From Bacillota bacterium (GTDB taxonomy: Bacteria; Bacillota; Clostridia; Acetivibrionales; DSM-1351), in the NCBI GenBank assembly GCA_023436485.1, contig JAEZIU010000320.1:1-17268 (forward strand): 17,268 bases of DNA. The letters are read 5' to 3'. Shown in pieces: positions 1-7,333 of the stretch. The notes beneath the pieces were generated by a model. It did no database searches. It worked only from the letters and a program-made list of their open reading frames with translations, and was not told the DNA's origin. The position numbers and the translations under genes were made by a program. Each line of letters begins with the position of its first letter. Within the stretch, counting starts at the first letter, position 1.

Positions 1-74
1 TGTTGACCCATTGGCATCTCTCGATGTTTCCGGGCAGCAGCATATATCTGTATAGGAACCTCACCTAACGAATA
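1..74 (-). promoter_or_regulatory. M-box (ykoK) magnesium riboswitch, 5' part, cut by window edge
   Basis: Read on the minus strand, this stretch carries the conserved opening of the M-box leader: GTTAGGTGAGG, then ATATGCTGCTGCCC, then CGAGAGATGCCAATGGGTCA. These match the bacterial ykoK/mgtE leader motif as I remember it. The family binds Mg2+ and turns down magnesium transporter genes (mgtE, mgtA/corA type) when the ion is plentiful. The 3' half, the terminator and the controlled gene lie before base 1. A good sigma-A promoter stands just upstream. The motif match is seen; the identity of the downstream gene is inference. Confidence 0.85.
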
Positions 75-90
75 TTTAATTAACAAAGTA

Positions 91-119
91 ATTATATACC
101 TCTATTGTTCTTTTTTCAA
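91..119 (-). promoter_or_regulatory. sigma-A promoter for the M-box transcript
   Basis: On the minus strand there is TTGAAA (114-119), a 17-base spacer, then a perfect TATAAT (91-96). Transcription would start near base 84, a few bases before the M-box. The promoter lies only 43 bases past the ribH stop, and I see no convincing terminator between them, so rib transcripts may also read into the M-box. Confidence 0.8.
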
Positions 120-161
120 TATCTATAGATAATTAAATTTTTTAGAATTTTTTCTCGAATT

Positions 162-629
162 CTACAGTTGGTTAAGGAGGTTTGCCATTTCTATTGCTGT
201 CACGGCTGCATCATACCCCTTGTTCCCTGCCTTGGTACCTGCACGTTCAATGGCCTGCTCAATTGTATCGGTAGTAAGGACTCCGAAAATAACCGGTACA
301 CCTGTGTCAAGTGATATTTTGGCTATCCCTTTTGACACTTCACCTGCCACATAGTCAAAGTGGGGTGTAGAGCCTCTGATAACTGCACCCACGCAAATTA
401 CCGCTGCATATTTACCTGAGTTTGCCATTTTCTGTGCTGCAATAGGTATCTCAAAAGCACCCGGAACCCACGATACAGTGATATCCGATTCCTCAGCCCC
501 ATGCCTTACCAAGCCGTCTATTGCCCCGGACAAAAGCTTGCTGCTTATAAACTCATTAAATCGCCCTACAACAATTCCAAACTTCAAACCACTTGCAATA
601 AGATTACCTTCATTTATTTTAATCGACAT
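162..629 (-). CDS. ribH: 6,7-dimethyl-8-ribityllumazine synthase (RibH)
   Basis: Lumazine synthase condenses 5-amino-6-ribitylamino-uracil with 3,4-dihydroxy-2-butanone 4-phosphate, the penultimate step of riboflavin synthesis. It usually forms an icosahedral cytoplasmic shell. The 155-residue length is normal for the family. Visible motifs are GRFN at 22-25 with the substrate-stacking Phe24, WVPGAFEIP near 54-62, GAVIRGSTPHFDYV near 81-94 with the catalytic His90, and the C-terminal NKGYDAA segment. The frame is open further upstream to 674, but an AGGAGG sits nine bases before the ATG at 629, which fixes the start. That ATG lies inside the end of ribBA (11-base overlap), so translational coupling is likely. 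It is the last gene of the rib operon. Confidence 0.97.
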   Translation of the reverse strand: MSIKINEGNLIASGLKFGIVVGRFNEFISSKLLSGAIDGLVRHGAEESDITVSWVPGAFEIPIAAQKMANSGKYAAVICVGAVIRGSTPHFDYVAGEVSKGIAKISLDTGVPVIFGVLTTDTIEQAIERAGTKAGNKGYDAAVTAIEMANLLNQL

Positions 630-1881
630 TTTTATTTTCCTCCTGATGTGCTGTTGTATTATTCTGACTTGCATTATTGTTTAGGCCTTCAAATAAGTGG
701 CCCATTTTTTCTTTTTTGGTTCTAAGATAAAATTCATTCTTTTCATTTTCTTTTATTTGTATAGGCTCTCGTCCAACAACTTCCAATCCATAGCCATTTA
801 ACCCAACCAGTTTTTTGGGGTTGTTAGTCAGCAGTTTTATTTTCTTTATTCCTAAGTCATACAAGATTTGGGCACCTATGCCGTACTCTCTCAAGTCTGC
901 CGGAAAGCCCAGTTTTATATTCGCTTCAACAGTATCCATTCCTTGGTCCTGCAGCTCGTATGCACGTATTTTATTTATCAGACCGATGCCCCTTCCCTCC
1001 TGACGCATATAAAGCAAAACGCCTTTTCCTTCATGGTTGATTCTGCTCAATGCGGCTTCAAGCTGTTCTCCACAGTCGCACCTTTTAGAATGAAAAGCAT
1101 CACCTGTGAGACATTCAGAATGTACTCTGACCAGAATGGGGTCTGTTGAACCTGCTACATCCCCCTTGACAAGTGCTACATGGTGTTCTCCATTAGTAGT
1201 ATTCTCATAACCTATTATTTTAAATTCGCCATAGGCAGTAGGCATTTTTGCTTCCGCAGCTCTTTTAATCAACTTTTCATTTTTTCTGCGATGTTCAATA
1301 AGACCTGCTACCGTTATTATCTTTAAACCATGCTTTTGGGCGAATTCCAGTAATTGCGGAACTCTTGCCATCCTTCCGTCATCATTCATTATTTCACATA
1401 TTACACCGGCGGGATGCAGTCCGGCCATTCGGGCCAGATCAACCGCAGCTTCGGTATGTCCGGCGCGTTTGAGAACCCCTCCATCCCTTGCTATAAGCGG
1501 GAATATATGCCCCGGTTTTTTGAAATCACCTGAACACGCATTTTTATTGGTAAGTTCAATTATTGTGTGTGCTCTTTCAAAGGCTGAAATGCCTGTTGTG
1601 GAATCCTTGTGGTCTACAGTTACCGTAAATGCCGTACCGAGACGTTCCTCATTATGGTTTACCATGGGGAAAAGCTCCAGTTCTTGTGCTCTGTCTGATG
1701 TTAGCGGAACGCATATCATGCCTTTTCCATAGGTAGCCATGAAATTTATACTTTCCGGGGTAGTCTTTTCGGCGGCCATAAGGAGGTCACCCTCGTTTTC
1801 CCTGTCTTCGTCATCTACCACTACAATTATTTTGCCTTGGCGAATATCCTCTATTGCTTCTTCTATTGAACTAAAATTCAT
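619..1881 (-). CDS. ribBA: bifunctional DHBP synthase / GTP cyclohydrolase II (RibBA)
   Basis: This fused enzyme feeds both arms of riboflavin synthesis. The N-terminal domain (about 1-200) makes 3,4-dihydroxy-2-butanone 4-phosphate from ribulose 5-phosphate. The C-terminal domain (about 205-400) opens GTP. Seen in the sequence: the acidic DDEDRENEGDL at 23-33 and RAGHTEA at 139-145 for the first activity. For the second there are zinc-ligand cysteines C257, C268 and C270 (SECLTGDAFHSKRCDCGEQ) and the active-site segment MRQEGRGIGL at 292-301. The tail after about residue 400 is Asn/Gln-rich and probably disordered. A GTG at 1890 is possible, but AGGAAG sits eight bases before the ATG at 1881, so I take that start. 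The 420-residue length fits the family. It overlaps ribH. Confidence 0.97.
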   Translation of the reverse strand: MNFSSIEEAIEDIRQGKIIVVVDDEDRENEGDLLMAAEKTTPESINFMATYGKGMICVPLTSDRAQELELFPMVNHNEERLGTAFTVTVDHKDSTTGISAFERAHTIIELTNKNACSGDFKKPGHIFPLIARDGGVLKRAGHTEAAVDLARMAGLHPAGVICEIMNDDGRMARVPQLLEFAQKHGLKIITVAGLIEHRRKNEKLIKRAAEAKMPTAYGEFKIIGYENTTNGEHHVALVKGDVAGSTDPILVRVHSECLTGDAFHSKRCDCGEQLEAALSRINHEGKGVLLYMRQEGRGIGLINKIRAYELQDQGMDTVEANIKLGFPADLREYGIGAQILYDLGIKKIKLLTNNPKKLVGLNGYGLEVVGREPIQIKENEKNEFYLRTKKEKMGHLFEGLNNNASQNNTTAHQEENKNVD

Positions 1882-1908
1882 AAAACTCACTTCCTTTTTT
1901 ATTTTATA

Positions 1909-2565
1909 TTACATAAATCCGTGTTCCCTAAGAAATTCAGCTGACAAATCCTTTTTGGAAGGTTCTGTCTCCATGGTTTCGCCTTTTAACATCTTTTCTA
2001 CGTACTTTCCTATAACGTCACATTCTATATTTACTATGTCGCCAATACTTTTAGTGCCAAGTATAGTGAATCCCCGGGTCAGTGGTATAAGGGAAACCGT
2101 GAAGGTATTTAAAGTCAGCTCTGCTATGGTAAGACTTGTACCATCCAGAGCCACCGAACCTTTTTGAACAATATATTTCATGATTTGTTCAGGTGCAGTA
2201 ATTGTAATAAGAACTGCATTATCCTCTTTTTTCACCCCTGTAATAGTCCCCGTTCCATCAATATGACCGCTGACTATATGACCTCCCAGCCTGTCAGCAA
2301 GTCTTAATGCCCTCTCCAGATTTACTTTTCCACCGGGTTTCAGCTTTTCAAGTCCTGTTTTCCTCATGGTTTCAGGCATTACATCCGCCGTGAACCAGTT
2401 TCCTCCTAATTCAGTAACCGTAAGGCATATGCCGTTTACAGCTATGCTGGCTCCTTTAACAGTGCCTTCAATTACAGTCGTACATTCTATGGAAAGTTTA
2501 ATTGAGCTGCTGCCATATACAATGTTTTTTACACTTCCCATTTCCTCAACAATTCCCGTAAACAC
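1909..2565 (-). CDS. ribE: riboflavin synthase alpha subunit (RibE)
   Basis: Riboflavin synthase dismutates two lumazine molecules into riboflavin and the pyrimidine that RibH reuses. The 218-residue protein shows the two tandem lumazine-binding barrels. The first begins MFTGIVEEMG and contains NGICLTV at 44-50. The second starts near residue 97 with IVSGHIDGTG and contains the equivalent LDGTSLT at 140-146. It acts as a cytoplasmic trimer together with RibH. The frame is open to a GTG at 2574, but the GGAGG at 2576-2580 is then too close. The GTG at 2565, eight bases after GGAGG, gives the canonical MFTGIVE start and is preferred. The gene is called ribB in some older Bacillus nomenclature. 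It lies 20 bases after ribD and 27 bases before ribBA. Confidence 0.96.
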   Translation of the reverse strand: MFTGIVEEMGSVKNIVYGSSSIKLSIECTTVIEGTVKGASIAVNGICLTVTELGGNWFTADVMPETMRKTGLEKLKPGGKVNLERALRLADRLGGHIVSGHIDGTGTITGVKKEDNAVLITITAPEQIMKYIVQKGSVALDGTSLTIAELTLNTFTVSLIPLTRGFTILGTKSIGDIVNIECDVIGKYVEKMLKGETMETEPSKKDLSAEFLREHGFM

Positions 2566-2585
2566 GCTTGTCACCTCCCAAATCG

Positions 2586-3689
2586 CTATTTGTCTACAAT
2601 ATATCCCTCAATAAGTACATCTCTGTCAAACCTTTCAACTCTGATATCCGACAGAGCTATTGCATCCTTCATTTTATCTATTCCATTCCCTCCTACAGGT
2701 GTTACAGCCGAAGTACCGCCTATTATTTTAGGCGAAATAAAGGTCATTACCTTATTCACTATGCCTGCCTCAAGTGCCGAAAAATTAAGAGTACCGCCTC
2801 CCTCCAAAAGAACACTGTCAATTTCAAGCTTGTACAATTCCTCCATAAGCTCCCTGAGATTCACCTTACCATTTTTCTCAGTAGTTTTTATAATCCTTAC
2901 CCCACGGGATAAAAGCTGAGTTTCCTTGTCTTTATTGATTTTATCTGTAGTTGCAAGTATAAGTCCTGCCTTTGAATCACAGTCTATAGCCCTACTGTCC
3001 ATTGGAATTCTTCCATTACTGTCAACTACGATACGGACAGGGTCAATGCCATCTCCTAAGGACGGTCTTGCAGTCAATGAGGGATTATCATTTATTATTG
3101 TGTTTACCCCTACCATGATTGACGATACTCTGTTACGTATTTTATGGACGTACTCTCTTGAGAGTTCACCGCTTATCCATTTTGAGTCGCCTGTAACTGA
3201 TGCAATTTTACCATCCAGCGTCATTGCAGTTTTCATAATTACAAATGGAAGCCGTTTTGTTATATAGTGTATAAATATTTCATTGAGTTTTTTTGCTTCT
3301 TCCTCAAGAACTCCCACTATTACATTAATATTGGCATCTATTAGTATTTGTATGCCCATTCCTGCTACCTTGGGATTTGGGTCCACCATGGCTACAACTA
3401 CTTCCTTGATTCCGGACTCTACAATGGCTTTTGCACATGGAGGCGTCCTTCCATAATGGGAACACGGCTCAAGATTCACATAAATAGTAGCCCCTGAAAT
3501 ATCAGTGGTAGCATTTTGAAAAGCACAAACCTCCGCATGGGCACACCCCAAAGCTTCATGGAAACCTTCGGAAATTATTTCTCCATTCTTTACTATAACT
3601 GCTCCAACCAATGGATTGGGATTTGTTCTCCCCCATCCTTCTTTTGCAATTTCCAAAGCCCTTTTCATATAAAATTCATGTATATTCAT
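2586..3689 (-). CDS. ribD: bifunctional deaminase/reductase of riboflavin synthesis (RibD)
   Basis: RibD performs the second and third steps of the pathway: deamination of the pyrimidine, then NADPH-dependent reduction of its ribosyl side chain. The N-terminal cytidine-deaminase-like domain (about 1-145) shows the zinc site: H51-A-E53 (CAHAEVCAF) and PCSHYGRTPPC with C76 and C85. The C-terminal dihydrofolate-reductase-like domain (about 147-365) carries KTAMTLDGKIA, SKWISG and VLLEGGGTLN. The 367-residue length is typical. The ATG at 3689 follows AAGGAG by six bases. It is the first structural gene after the FMN riboswitch. Gene order ribD-ribE-ribBA-ribH is the classical Firmicutes order, as in Bacillus subtilis, without a visible ribT. 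Confidence 0.97.
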   Translation of the reverse strand: MNIHEFYMKRALEIAKEGWGRTNPNPLVGAVIVKNGEIISEGFHEALGCAHAEVCAFQNATTDISGATIYVNLEPCSHYGRTPPCAKAIVESGIKEVVVAMVDPNPKVAGMGIQILIDANINVIVGVLEEEAKKLNEIFIHYITKRLPFVIMKTAMTLDGKIASVTGDSKWISGELSREYVHKIRNRVSSIMVGVNTIINDNPSLTARPSLGDGIDPVRIVVDSNGRIPMDSRAIDCDSKAGLILATTDKINKDKETQLLSRGVRIIKTTEKNGKVNLRELMEELYKLEIDSVLLEGGGTLNFSALEAGIVNKVMTFISPKIIGGTSAVTPVGGNGIDKMKDAIALSDIRVERFDRDVLIEGYIVDK

Positions 3690-3713
3690 TTTATTCTCCT
3701 TGCTTATATTTTC

Positions 3714-3754
3714 TAAAAATACAAAAATCCCCAGAGGTAGGCAACCCCCGGGGA
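3714..3754 (-). terminator. riboswitch-controlled intrinsic terminator
   Basis: Read on the minus strand, TCCCCGGGGGT (3744-3754) and ACCTCTGGGGA (3728-3738) form an 11-bp stem with two G-U pairs around the loop TGCCT. TTTTTGTATTTTT follows at once. It sits between the FMN aptamer and the ribD start codon, exactly where a transcription-attenuating expression platform belongs. The likely behaviour is premature termination when FMN is bound; that regulatory sign is family knowledge, not shown by the sequence alone. Confidence 0.88.
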
Positions 3755-3782
3755 CAAAATAGCAAAATTAAATACACTATCT

Positions 3783-3893
3783 TTCATCCAGACTGTACTG
3801 TCGGCTCCGGAGTTTGACCGGATCTGCTTTCGCTCGCGGGCTTATAGCTAATGCTATCTACCGCCGGTAAGGATTTTCACCTATCCCTGAAGT
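3783..3893 (-). promoter_or_regulatory. FMN riboswitch (RFN element)
   Basis: The minus strand carries the RFN consensus nearly complete. In order: CTTCAGGGATAGGTGAAAATCC, ACCGGCGGTAGATAGC, a variable hairpin, TAAGCCCGCGAGC, GATCCGGTCAAACTCCGGAGCC, GACAGTACAGTCTGGATGAAAG. The outer stem pairs CTTCAGGGAT-side bases with the GATGAAAG end. This aptamer binds flavin mononucleotide and lowers expression of the downstream riboflavin operon. It lies about 95 bases before ribD and is followed by an intrinsic terminator. Confidence 0.97.
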
Positions 3894-3929
3894 GTCATTA
3901 CTTATTATTAACATATTTTATTAAAGTAA

Positions 3930-3958
3930 ACTATAACAGTATTGGATATATTAGTCAA
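3930..3958 (-). promoter_or_regulatory. sigma-A promoter of the rib operon
   Basis: On the minus strand TTGACT (3953-3958), a 17-base spacer and TATAGT (3930-3935) make a strong vegetative promoter. Its start point would fall near 3923, about 30 bases before the FMN aptamer. It is divergent from the dinB-type promoter 120 bases away. Confidence 0.82.
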
Positions 3959-4079
3959 GGTATAGTTTTATTACCAAAACACAGAACACGAATATTAGTC
4001 TACATAAAATAATAATGAGCTAAAGAGGTATTTATAGTGCTTTGTTTTAGGTAAATTATTGTATACACAATTTTACCTC

Positions 4080-4109
4080 TTTACAAGAACATTTGTTCGG
4101 ATTTATAAT
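4080..4109 (+). promoter_or_regulatory. SOS promoter of the polymerase gene
   Basis: TTTACA (4080-4085), 18 bases, then TATAAT (4104-4109). One LexA box fills most of the spacer and a second covers the expected start point near 4117, so repressor binding would block RNA polymerase directly. Confidence 0.78.
4087..4098 (+). promoter_or_regulatory. LexA (SOS) box 1
   Basis: The sequence is GAACATTTGTTC, a match to the Gram-positive GAAC-N4-GTTC core. It lies between the -35 and -10 hexamers of the polymerase promoter. Confidence 0.82.
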
Positions 4110-4117
4110 GATTATAC

Positions 4118-4129
4118 GAACAAACGTTC
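4118..4129 (+). promoter_or_regulatory. LexA (SOS) box 2
   Basis: The sequence is GAACAAACGTTC, preceded by C. It fits the Bacillus-type consensus CGAACRNRYGTTYC at all but the final base. Its centre is 31 bases, about three helical turns, from that of box 1, which places both operators on the same face of the DNA. Confidence 0.88.
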
Positions 4130-4145
4130 TGACTGGAGTGACTTT

Positions 4146-5387
4146 ATGGATAGAGTAATTTTACACTGTGACCTGAATAATTTTTACGCCTCTGTTGAAT
4201 GTCTGTATAATCCACAGTTCAGGGATTATCCTTTAGCAGTATGCGGAAGTCAGGATTTGCGTCACGGAATCGTCCTTGCTAAAAATTATATTGCGAAAAA
4301 GTTTGGAATAAAAACAGGCGAGGCTATCTGGCAAGCAAAACAAAAATGTCCAAACCTCGTTGTTGTTAATCCTAATTATGCTTTATACCTGAGATTTTCA
4401 AAAGAAGCCAGAGAAATTTATTCCAGGTATTCCAATCTTGTTGAGAGTTTCGGCATAGATGAGTGCTGGATTGACGTTTCTGAAAGCACCAAGCTCTTCG
4501 GTGACGGAGAAAAGATTGCAGATGAAATACGTGAACTTATTAAAACAGAGCTTGGTGTTACTGCTTCAGTGGGAGTTAGCTTTAATAAGATATTTGCAAA
4601 GCTTGGGTCTGATTTAAAGAAACCTAATGCTACTACTGTTATTAACCAAAATAATTTTAAGGAAATGGTTTGGAATTTAAACGTTGGAGAATTGCTTTAC
4701 GTAGGCAGGTCAACCCGTAAGAAACTTATCCAGGTCGGCATAATGACTATCGGAGACCTTGCAGGAACGCCTCTCTCTTTCATTAAAAGGTATCTTGGAA
4801 AATGGGGAGAAACTCTCTGGAATTTTGCTAATGGCATGGACTATTCGGAAGTAACTGCTACAGATTATCAGGAAACTATAAAAGGCATCGGAAACAGCAT
4901 GACAACTGCCAGAGATCTTGTAAGCACAGAGGATGTCAATGTTACTTTTACTGTGCTGGCCGAAAGTGTTGCACATAGGCTTAGAAAACACAATTTAAAG
5001 GGTTCAACAATACAGATTTATATTCGTGATAACGAGCTTGCATCATTTGAACGGCAAGCAAAGCTCCCGGTTCCCAGCTATATATCCGGTGAAATTTCAC
5101 GTAAAGCTATGGATATTTTTAATGCAAATTGGAGTTGGCATAAACCTATTCGTTCTCTAGGTATACGTTCAACTGATTTGGTTACGGCAGACACTCATAC
5201 CCAGCTTTCCTTTTTTGAGGATTATAATAAGCGTCCACAATTGGAAACTCTGGAATTCAGTATTGATGCTATCCGTGAAAGGTTTGGCCATTACTCTGTT
5301 CAAAGGGCAATCTTGCTTAAAGATAGTGCTCTTAATGCCAACCCTGTTGAAGACAATATTATTCATCCTGTTTCATTTTTTAGATAA
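4146..5387 (+). CDS. Y-family translesion DNA polymerase (DinB/UmuC type, YqjW/UvrX-like)
   Basis: This is an error-prone polymerase that copies past damaged bases. With the ATG at 4146 it has 413 residues. Metal and active-site motifs are visible: CDLNNFYASVE with Asp9 and Glu18, and SFGIDECWIDV with Asp105 and Glu106. The palm is followed by thumb helix-hairpin-helix text (VGELLYVGRSTRKKL ... VGIMTIGDLA) and a little-finger domain. QLSFF at 353-357 looks like a beta-clamp binding motif. The frame is open back to 4059, but that ATG lies upstream of the promoter and LexA boxes. The ATG at 4146 opens the family-typical text DRVILHCDLNNF and has a GGAG-containing site. The match is closer to the SOS-controlled Firmicutes UvrX/YqjW group than to housekeeping DinB (inference from memory). 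Direct LexA control is supported by two operators. Confidence 0.93.
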   Translation: MDRVILHCDLNNFYASVECLYNPQFRDYPLAVCGSQDLRHGIVLAKNYIAKKFGIKTGEAIWQAKQKCPNLVVVNPNYALYLRFSKEAREIYSRYSNLVESFGIDECWIDVSESTKLFGDGEKIADEIRELIKTELGVTASVGVSFNKIFAKLGSDLKKPNATTVINQNNFKEMVWNLNVGELLYVGRSTRKKLIQVGIMTIGDLAGTPLSFIKRYLGKWGETLWNFANGMDYSEVTATDYQETIKGIGNSMTTARDLVSTEDVNVTFTVLAESVAHRLRKHNLKGSTIQIYIRDNELASFERQAKLPVPSYISGEISRKAMDIFNANWSWHKPIRSLGIRSTDLVTADTHTQLSFFEDYNKRPQLETLEFSIDAIRERFGHYSVQRAILLKDSALNANPVEDNIIHPVSFFR

Positions 5388-5396
5388 GGTGATGTT

Positions 5397-5630
5397 ATGA
5401 AAAAGGTTTTTGTACAATTAAATGCAACATTTTCAACCAATGGTGAGCTGATACCTGTGTCCTTTGTTTGGGAAGATGGATCAAAATATATAATAGACAA
5501 GGTATATGACCATAAAAAAGCAGCAAGTTTGAAAGTAGGAGGCCAAGGTATCCGCTACCGCTGTAGGGTCATGGGAAAAGAAATATTTATTTTTTTTGAG
5601 GAGGGCCGGTGGTTTATAGAGGGCAAGTAA
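5397..5630 (+). CDS. small conserved protein co-transcribed with the Y-family polymerase (DUF6504-like)
   Basis: This 77-residue cytoplasmic protein starts nine bases after the polymerase stop, with AAGGTG as ribosome site, and must share its SOS-controlled transcript. No signal peptide or membrane segment is visible. The composition suggests an all-beta fold: an N-terminal strand (KKVFVQLNATF), FVWEDGSKYIIDKVYD near 24-39, a central GGQGIRYRCRVMG, and a C-terminal EEGRWFIEG hairpin. I recall similar short proteins next to dinB/imuB-type genes in Clostridia, and the aromatic ending resembles the DUF6504 family; both are from memory. Its role is unknown; a polymerase accessory or clamp adaptor is only a guess from position. 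A decayed second copy lies before the SRAP gene. Confidence 0.8.
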   Translation: MKKVFVQLNATFSTNGELIPVSFVWEDGSKYIIDKVYDHKKAASLKVGGQGIRYRCRVMGKEIFIFFEEGRWFIEGK

Positions 5631-5633
5631 CTC

Positions 5634-7235
5634 TTATATCCCCGTCATATACGGAAAATAGTTAATTCCCTCATTGACCCTATCACCGTCGCCGACCCAT
5701 TCACCTTTTATATTGTCATAGACCGAAGGCCCGGAGTACGAATTCCAGTAGTTATTTTGGGCATTAATGGTCATTATTGATGCTTTAATATTATACATTC
5801 CATTGGGATTCTCTGCAAAAGTGTTGCTAAATAACATGGGTTGTATGTTTGTATTAAAAAATATACTGTAAGCATATGAATTACTTATTTCTGAATTTGT
5901 CAAGTTAAGCGTTCCTTCAACATTAATTGCACAACATGGACTATAACGAGAGTAATTCGCTCCTGCATACCTAATTTTAACTTTATCGCCGTTGAATTCT
6001 CCTGTACCATATACGATTATTCCAGACCAATAGTCATAGTACCCGGTTATCCCGCTTCCTCCATATGCCTCATCTTTATGGCTTGTAAATACTATAGGAC
6101 TGTCTTCCGTTCCCATCGCATTAAATTTACCATATACGTAGACACTACTTGCTTTTGAACTGCTTTTTATTATTGTTCCCGGCTGTACCGTCAATGTTTT
6201 ATCATTTGGTACCAATACAAAATCAGCTAAATAGTACACACCATTACTTAGTGTTATATCCACAGCTGTGTTTCCGCCAATACCTACACCGTTACATGAT
6301 GCTCCTTTTATGGTATTCCCTCCATAGGTGTTGTCGACTATCCCGTTGAATATTGATGAACTTAATCCTCCCAGATTAACATATATTCCGCTTTCTGTAT
6401 TATTTAACAAATTGTTATTTCGTACACTTAAGTTTCCTGTTCCAAATATATCTATATAGATGCCCGTTCCCCCATTATTTGCTATCGTATTTCCTTCTAG
6501 CAAAGCATTTCCTGTCCCGGCCTGAGATACATAAACTCCACATCCACTATTGCCAGATATGGTATTATCCTCAATATCCATGGTATTATTGGCATCTGTA
6601 CTTATGTTGTTAATATATATCCCAATTCCTTGATTACTAATTATATTATTGTTCTTTACCTCTGCATCAAAGCTTGTATTCAGATATATACCATAGTTTT
6701 TAGAGTTACTTACTTCTGAATTTGTCAGGTTAAGCTTTCCTTGAACATTTATTGCACAGCGTGAACTATAACGAGAGTAATCAGCCCCTGCATACCTGAT
6801 TTTTGTATTATCACCATTGAATTCTCCCGTACTAGAGACAGTTATTCCAAGCCAGTAATCATATGATCCTGTTATTCCGCTTCCTTCATATGCCGAATCA
6901 TTGATATCGGTAAATACAACTTTATCCGATTCAGTCCCTGAAGCTGTCAGTGTACCATTTACAATAATTTCTGTCCCCTGATTAAACTTCACAATTACGC
7001 CTGGGTCAATCTGGAGTTTTACACCTTGTTGAACAATTGTAGTTCCATCAACTACGTAAGTATAGTTGTTAGTCCATATTGTATTTTCAGAAATATATCC
7101 ACTAACATGAATAGTATCTGCTGAGGTATCATATGTTTCTGCATATACAATATCTCTTTGTTTATTTACAGGAATTAACCCTATTACAGTCAGAACTATT
7201 AGTATTGAAAAAAATAGTTTAATTAATTTTTTCAT
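5634..7235 (-). CDS. secreted right-handed parallel beta-helix repeat protein
   Basis: A 533-residue protein with a clear signal peptide (MKKLIKLFF core, hydrophobic to about residue 22, probable cleavage after YAE near 33). The rest is a chain of short Asn/Gly-rich rungs such as NGIGIYI, DNTISGNSGCGVYV and NNGGTGIYI, the pattern of PbH1/NosD-type beta-helices. The C-terminus has the NNYWNSYSGP and GDGDRV text seen in this superfamily. Residues 92-179 and 367-454 are near copies of one another, so two half-helices share a common origin. No catalytic residues, sortase signal or dockerin are visible. Carbohydrate or cell-surface binding is plausible but unproven. The ATG at 7235 follows GGAGG by seven bases. 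The gene is convergent with the 77-residue gene, with only three bases between the stops. Confidence 0.85.
   Translation of the reverse strand: MKKLIKLFFSILIVLTVIGLIPVNKQRDIVYAETYDTSADTIHVSGYISENTIWTNNYTYVVDGTTIVQQGVKLQIDPGVIVKFNQGTEIIVNGTLTASGTESDKVVFTDINDSAYEGSGITGSYDYWLGITVSSTGEFNGDNTKIRYAGADYSRYSSRCAINVQGKLNLTNSEVSNSKNYGIYLNTSFDAEVKNNNIISNQGIGIYINNISTDANNTMDIEDNTISGNSGCGVYVSQAGTGNALLEGNTIANNGGTGIYIDIFGTGNLSVRNNNLLNNTESGIYVNLGGLSSSIFNGIVDNTYGGNTIKGASCNGVGIGGNTAVDITLSNGVYYLADFVLVPNDKTLTVQPGTIIKSSSKASSVYVYGKFNAMGTEDSPIVFTSHKDEAYGGSGITGYYDYWSGIIVYGTGEFNGDKVKIRYAGANYSRYSPCCAINVEGTLNLTNSEISNSYAYSIFFNTNIQPMLFSNTFAENPNGMYNIKASIMTINAQNNYWNSYSGPSVYDNIKGEWVGDGDRVNEGINYFPYMTGI
5874..6137. repeat. internal repeat of the beta-helix gene, copy 2
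   Basis: It encodes residues 367-454. Shared landmarks with copy 1 are GSGITG-YDYW-GI, TGEFNGD-KIRYAGA-YSRYS, CAINV-G-LNLTNSE-SNS. The DNA is also close, for example around the CTATAACGAGAGTAAT block, which suggests a fairly recent duplication or ongoing gene conversion. Confidence 0.9.
6699..6962. repeat. internal repeat of the beta-helix gene, copy 1
   Basis: It encodes residues 92-179, the partner of the 5874-6137 copy, in direct orientation and offset by 825 bases (275 codons). The copies keep the reading frame. Confidence 0.9.
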
Positions 7236-7279
7236 TGTTTTACCTCCCCATTTATTGTTATAAATGTATATTTTACACT

Positions 7280-7307
7280 TTTATACAGTAATCCTTCTTT
7301 TTTCCAA
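7280..7307 (-). promoter_or_regulatory. possible promoter of the beta-helix gene
   Basis: On the minus strand TTGGAA (7302-7307), a 16-base spacer and TATAAA (7280-7285) stand about 45 bases before the start codon. The spacing is slightly short, so this is tentative. Confidence 0.45.
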
Positions 7308-7333
7308 ATTAAATTTGTTACCATTTACTAACC

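Noticed and set aside
143..164. Hairpin TAGAATT/AATTCTA at the ribH stop as a terminator
   Set aside because: The stem is short and AT-only, and on the transcribed strand it is followed by A residues rather than a T-tract.
1739..2167. Plus-strand open frames across the rib operon
   Set aside because: They are antisense to clearly identified ribBA and ribE domains and lack ribosome sites.
4059..4145. Upstream 29-codon extension of the polymerase gene
   Set aside because: The ATG at 4059 precedes the promoter and both LexA boxes, and the family-typical protein start is at 4146.
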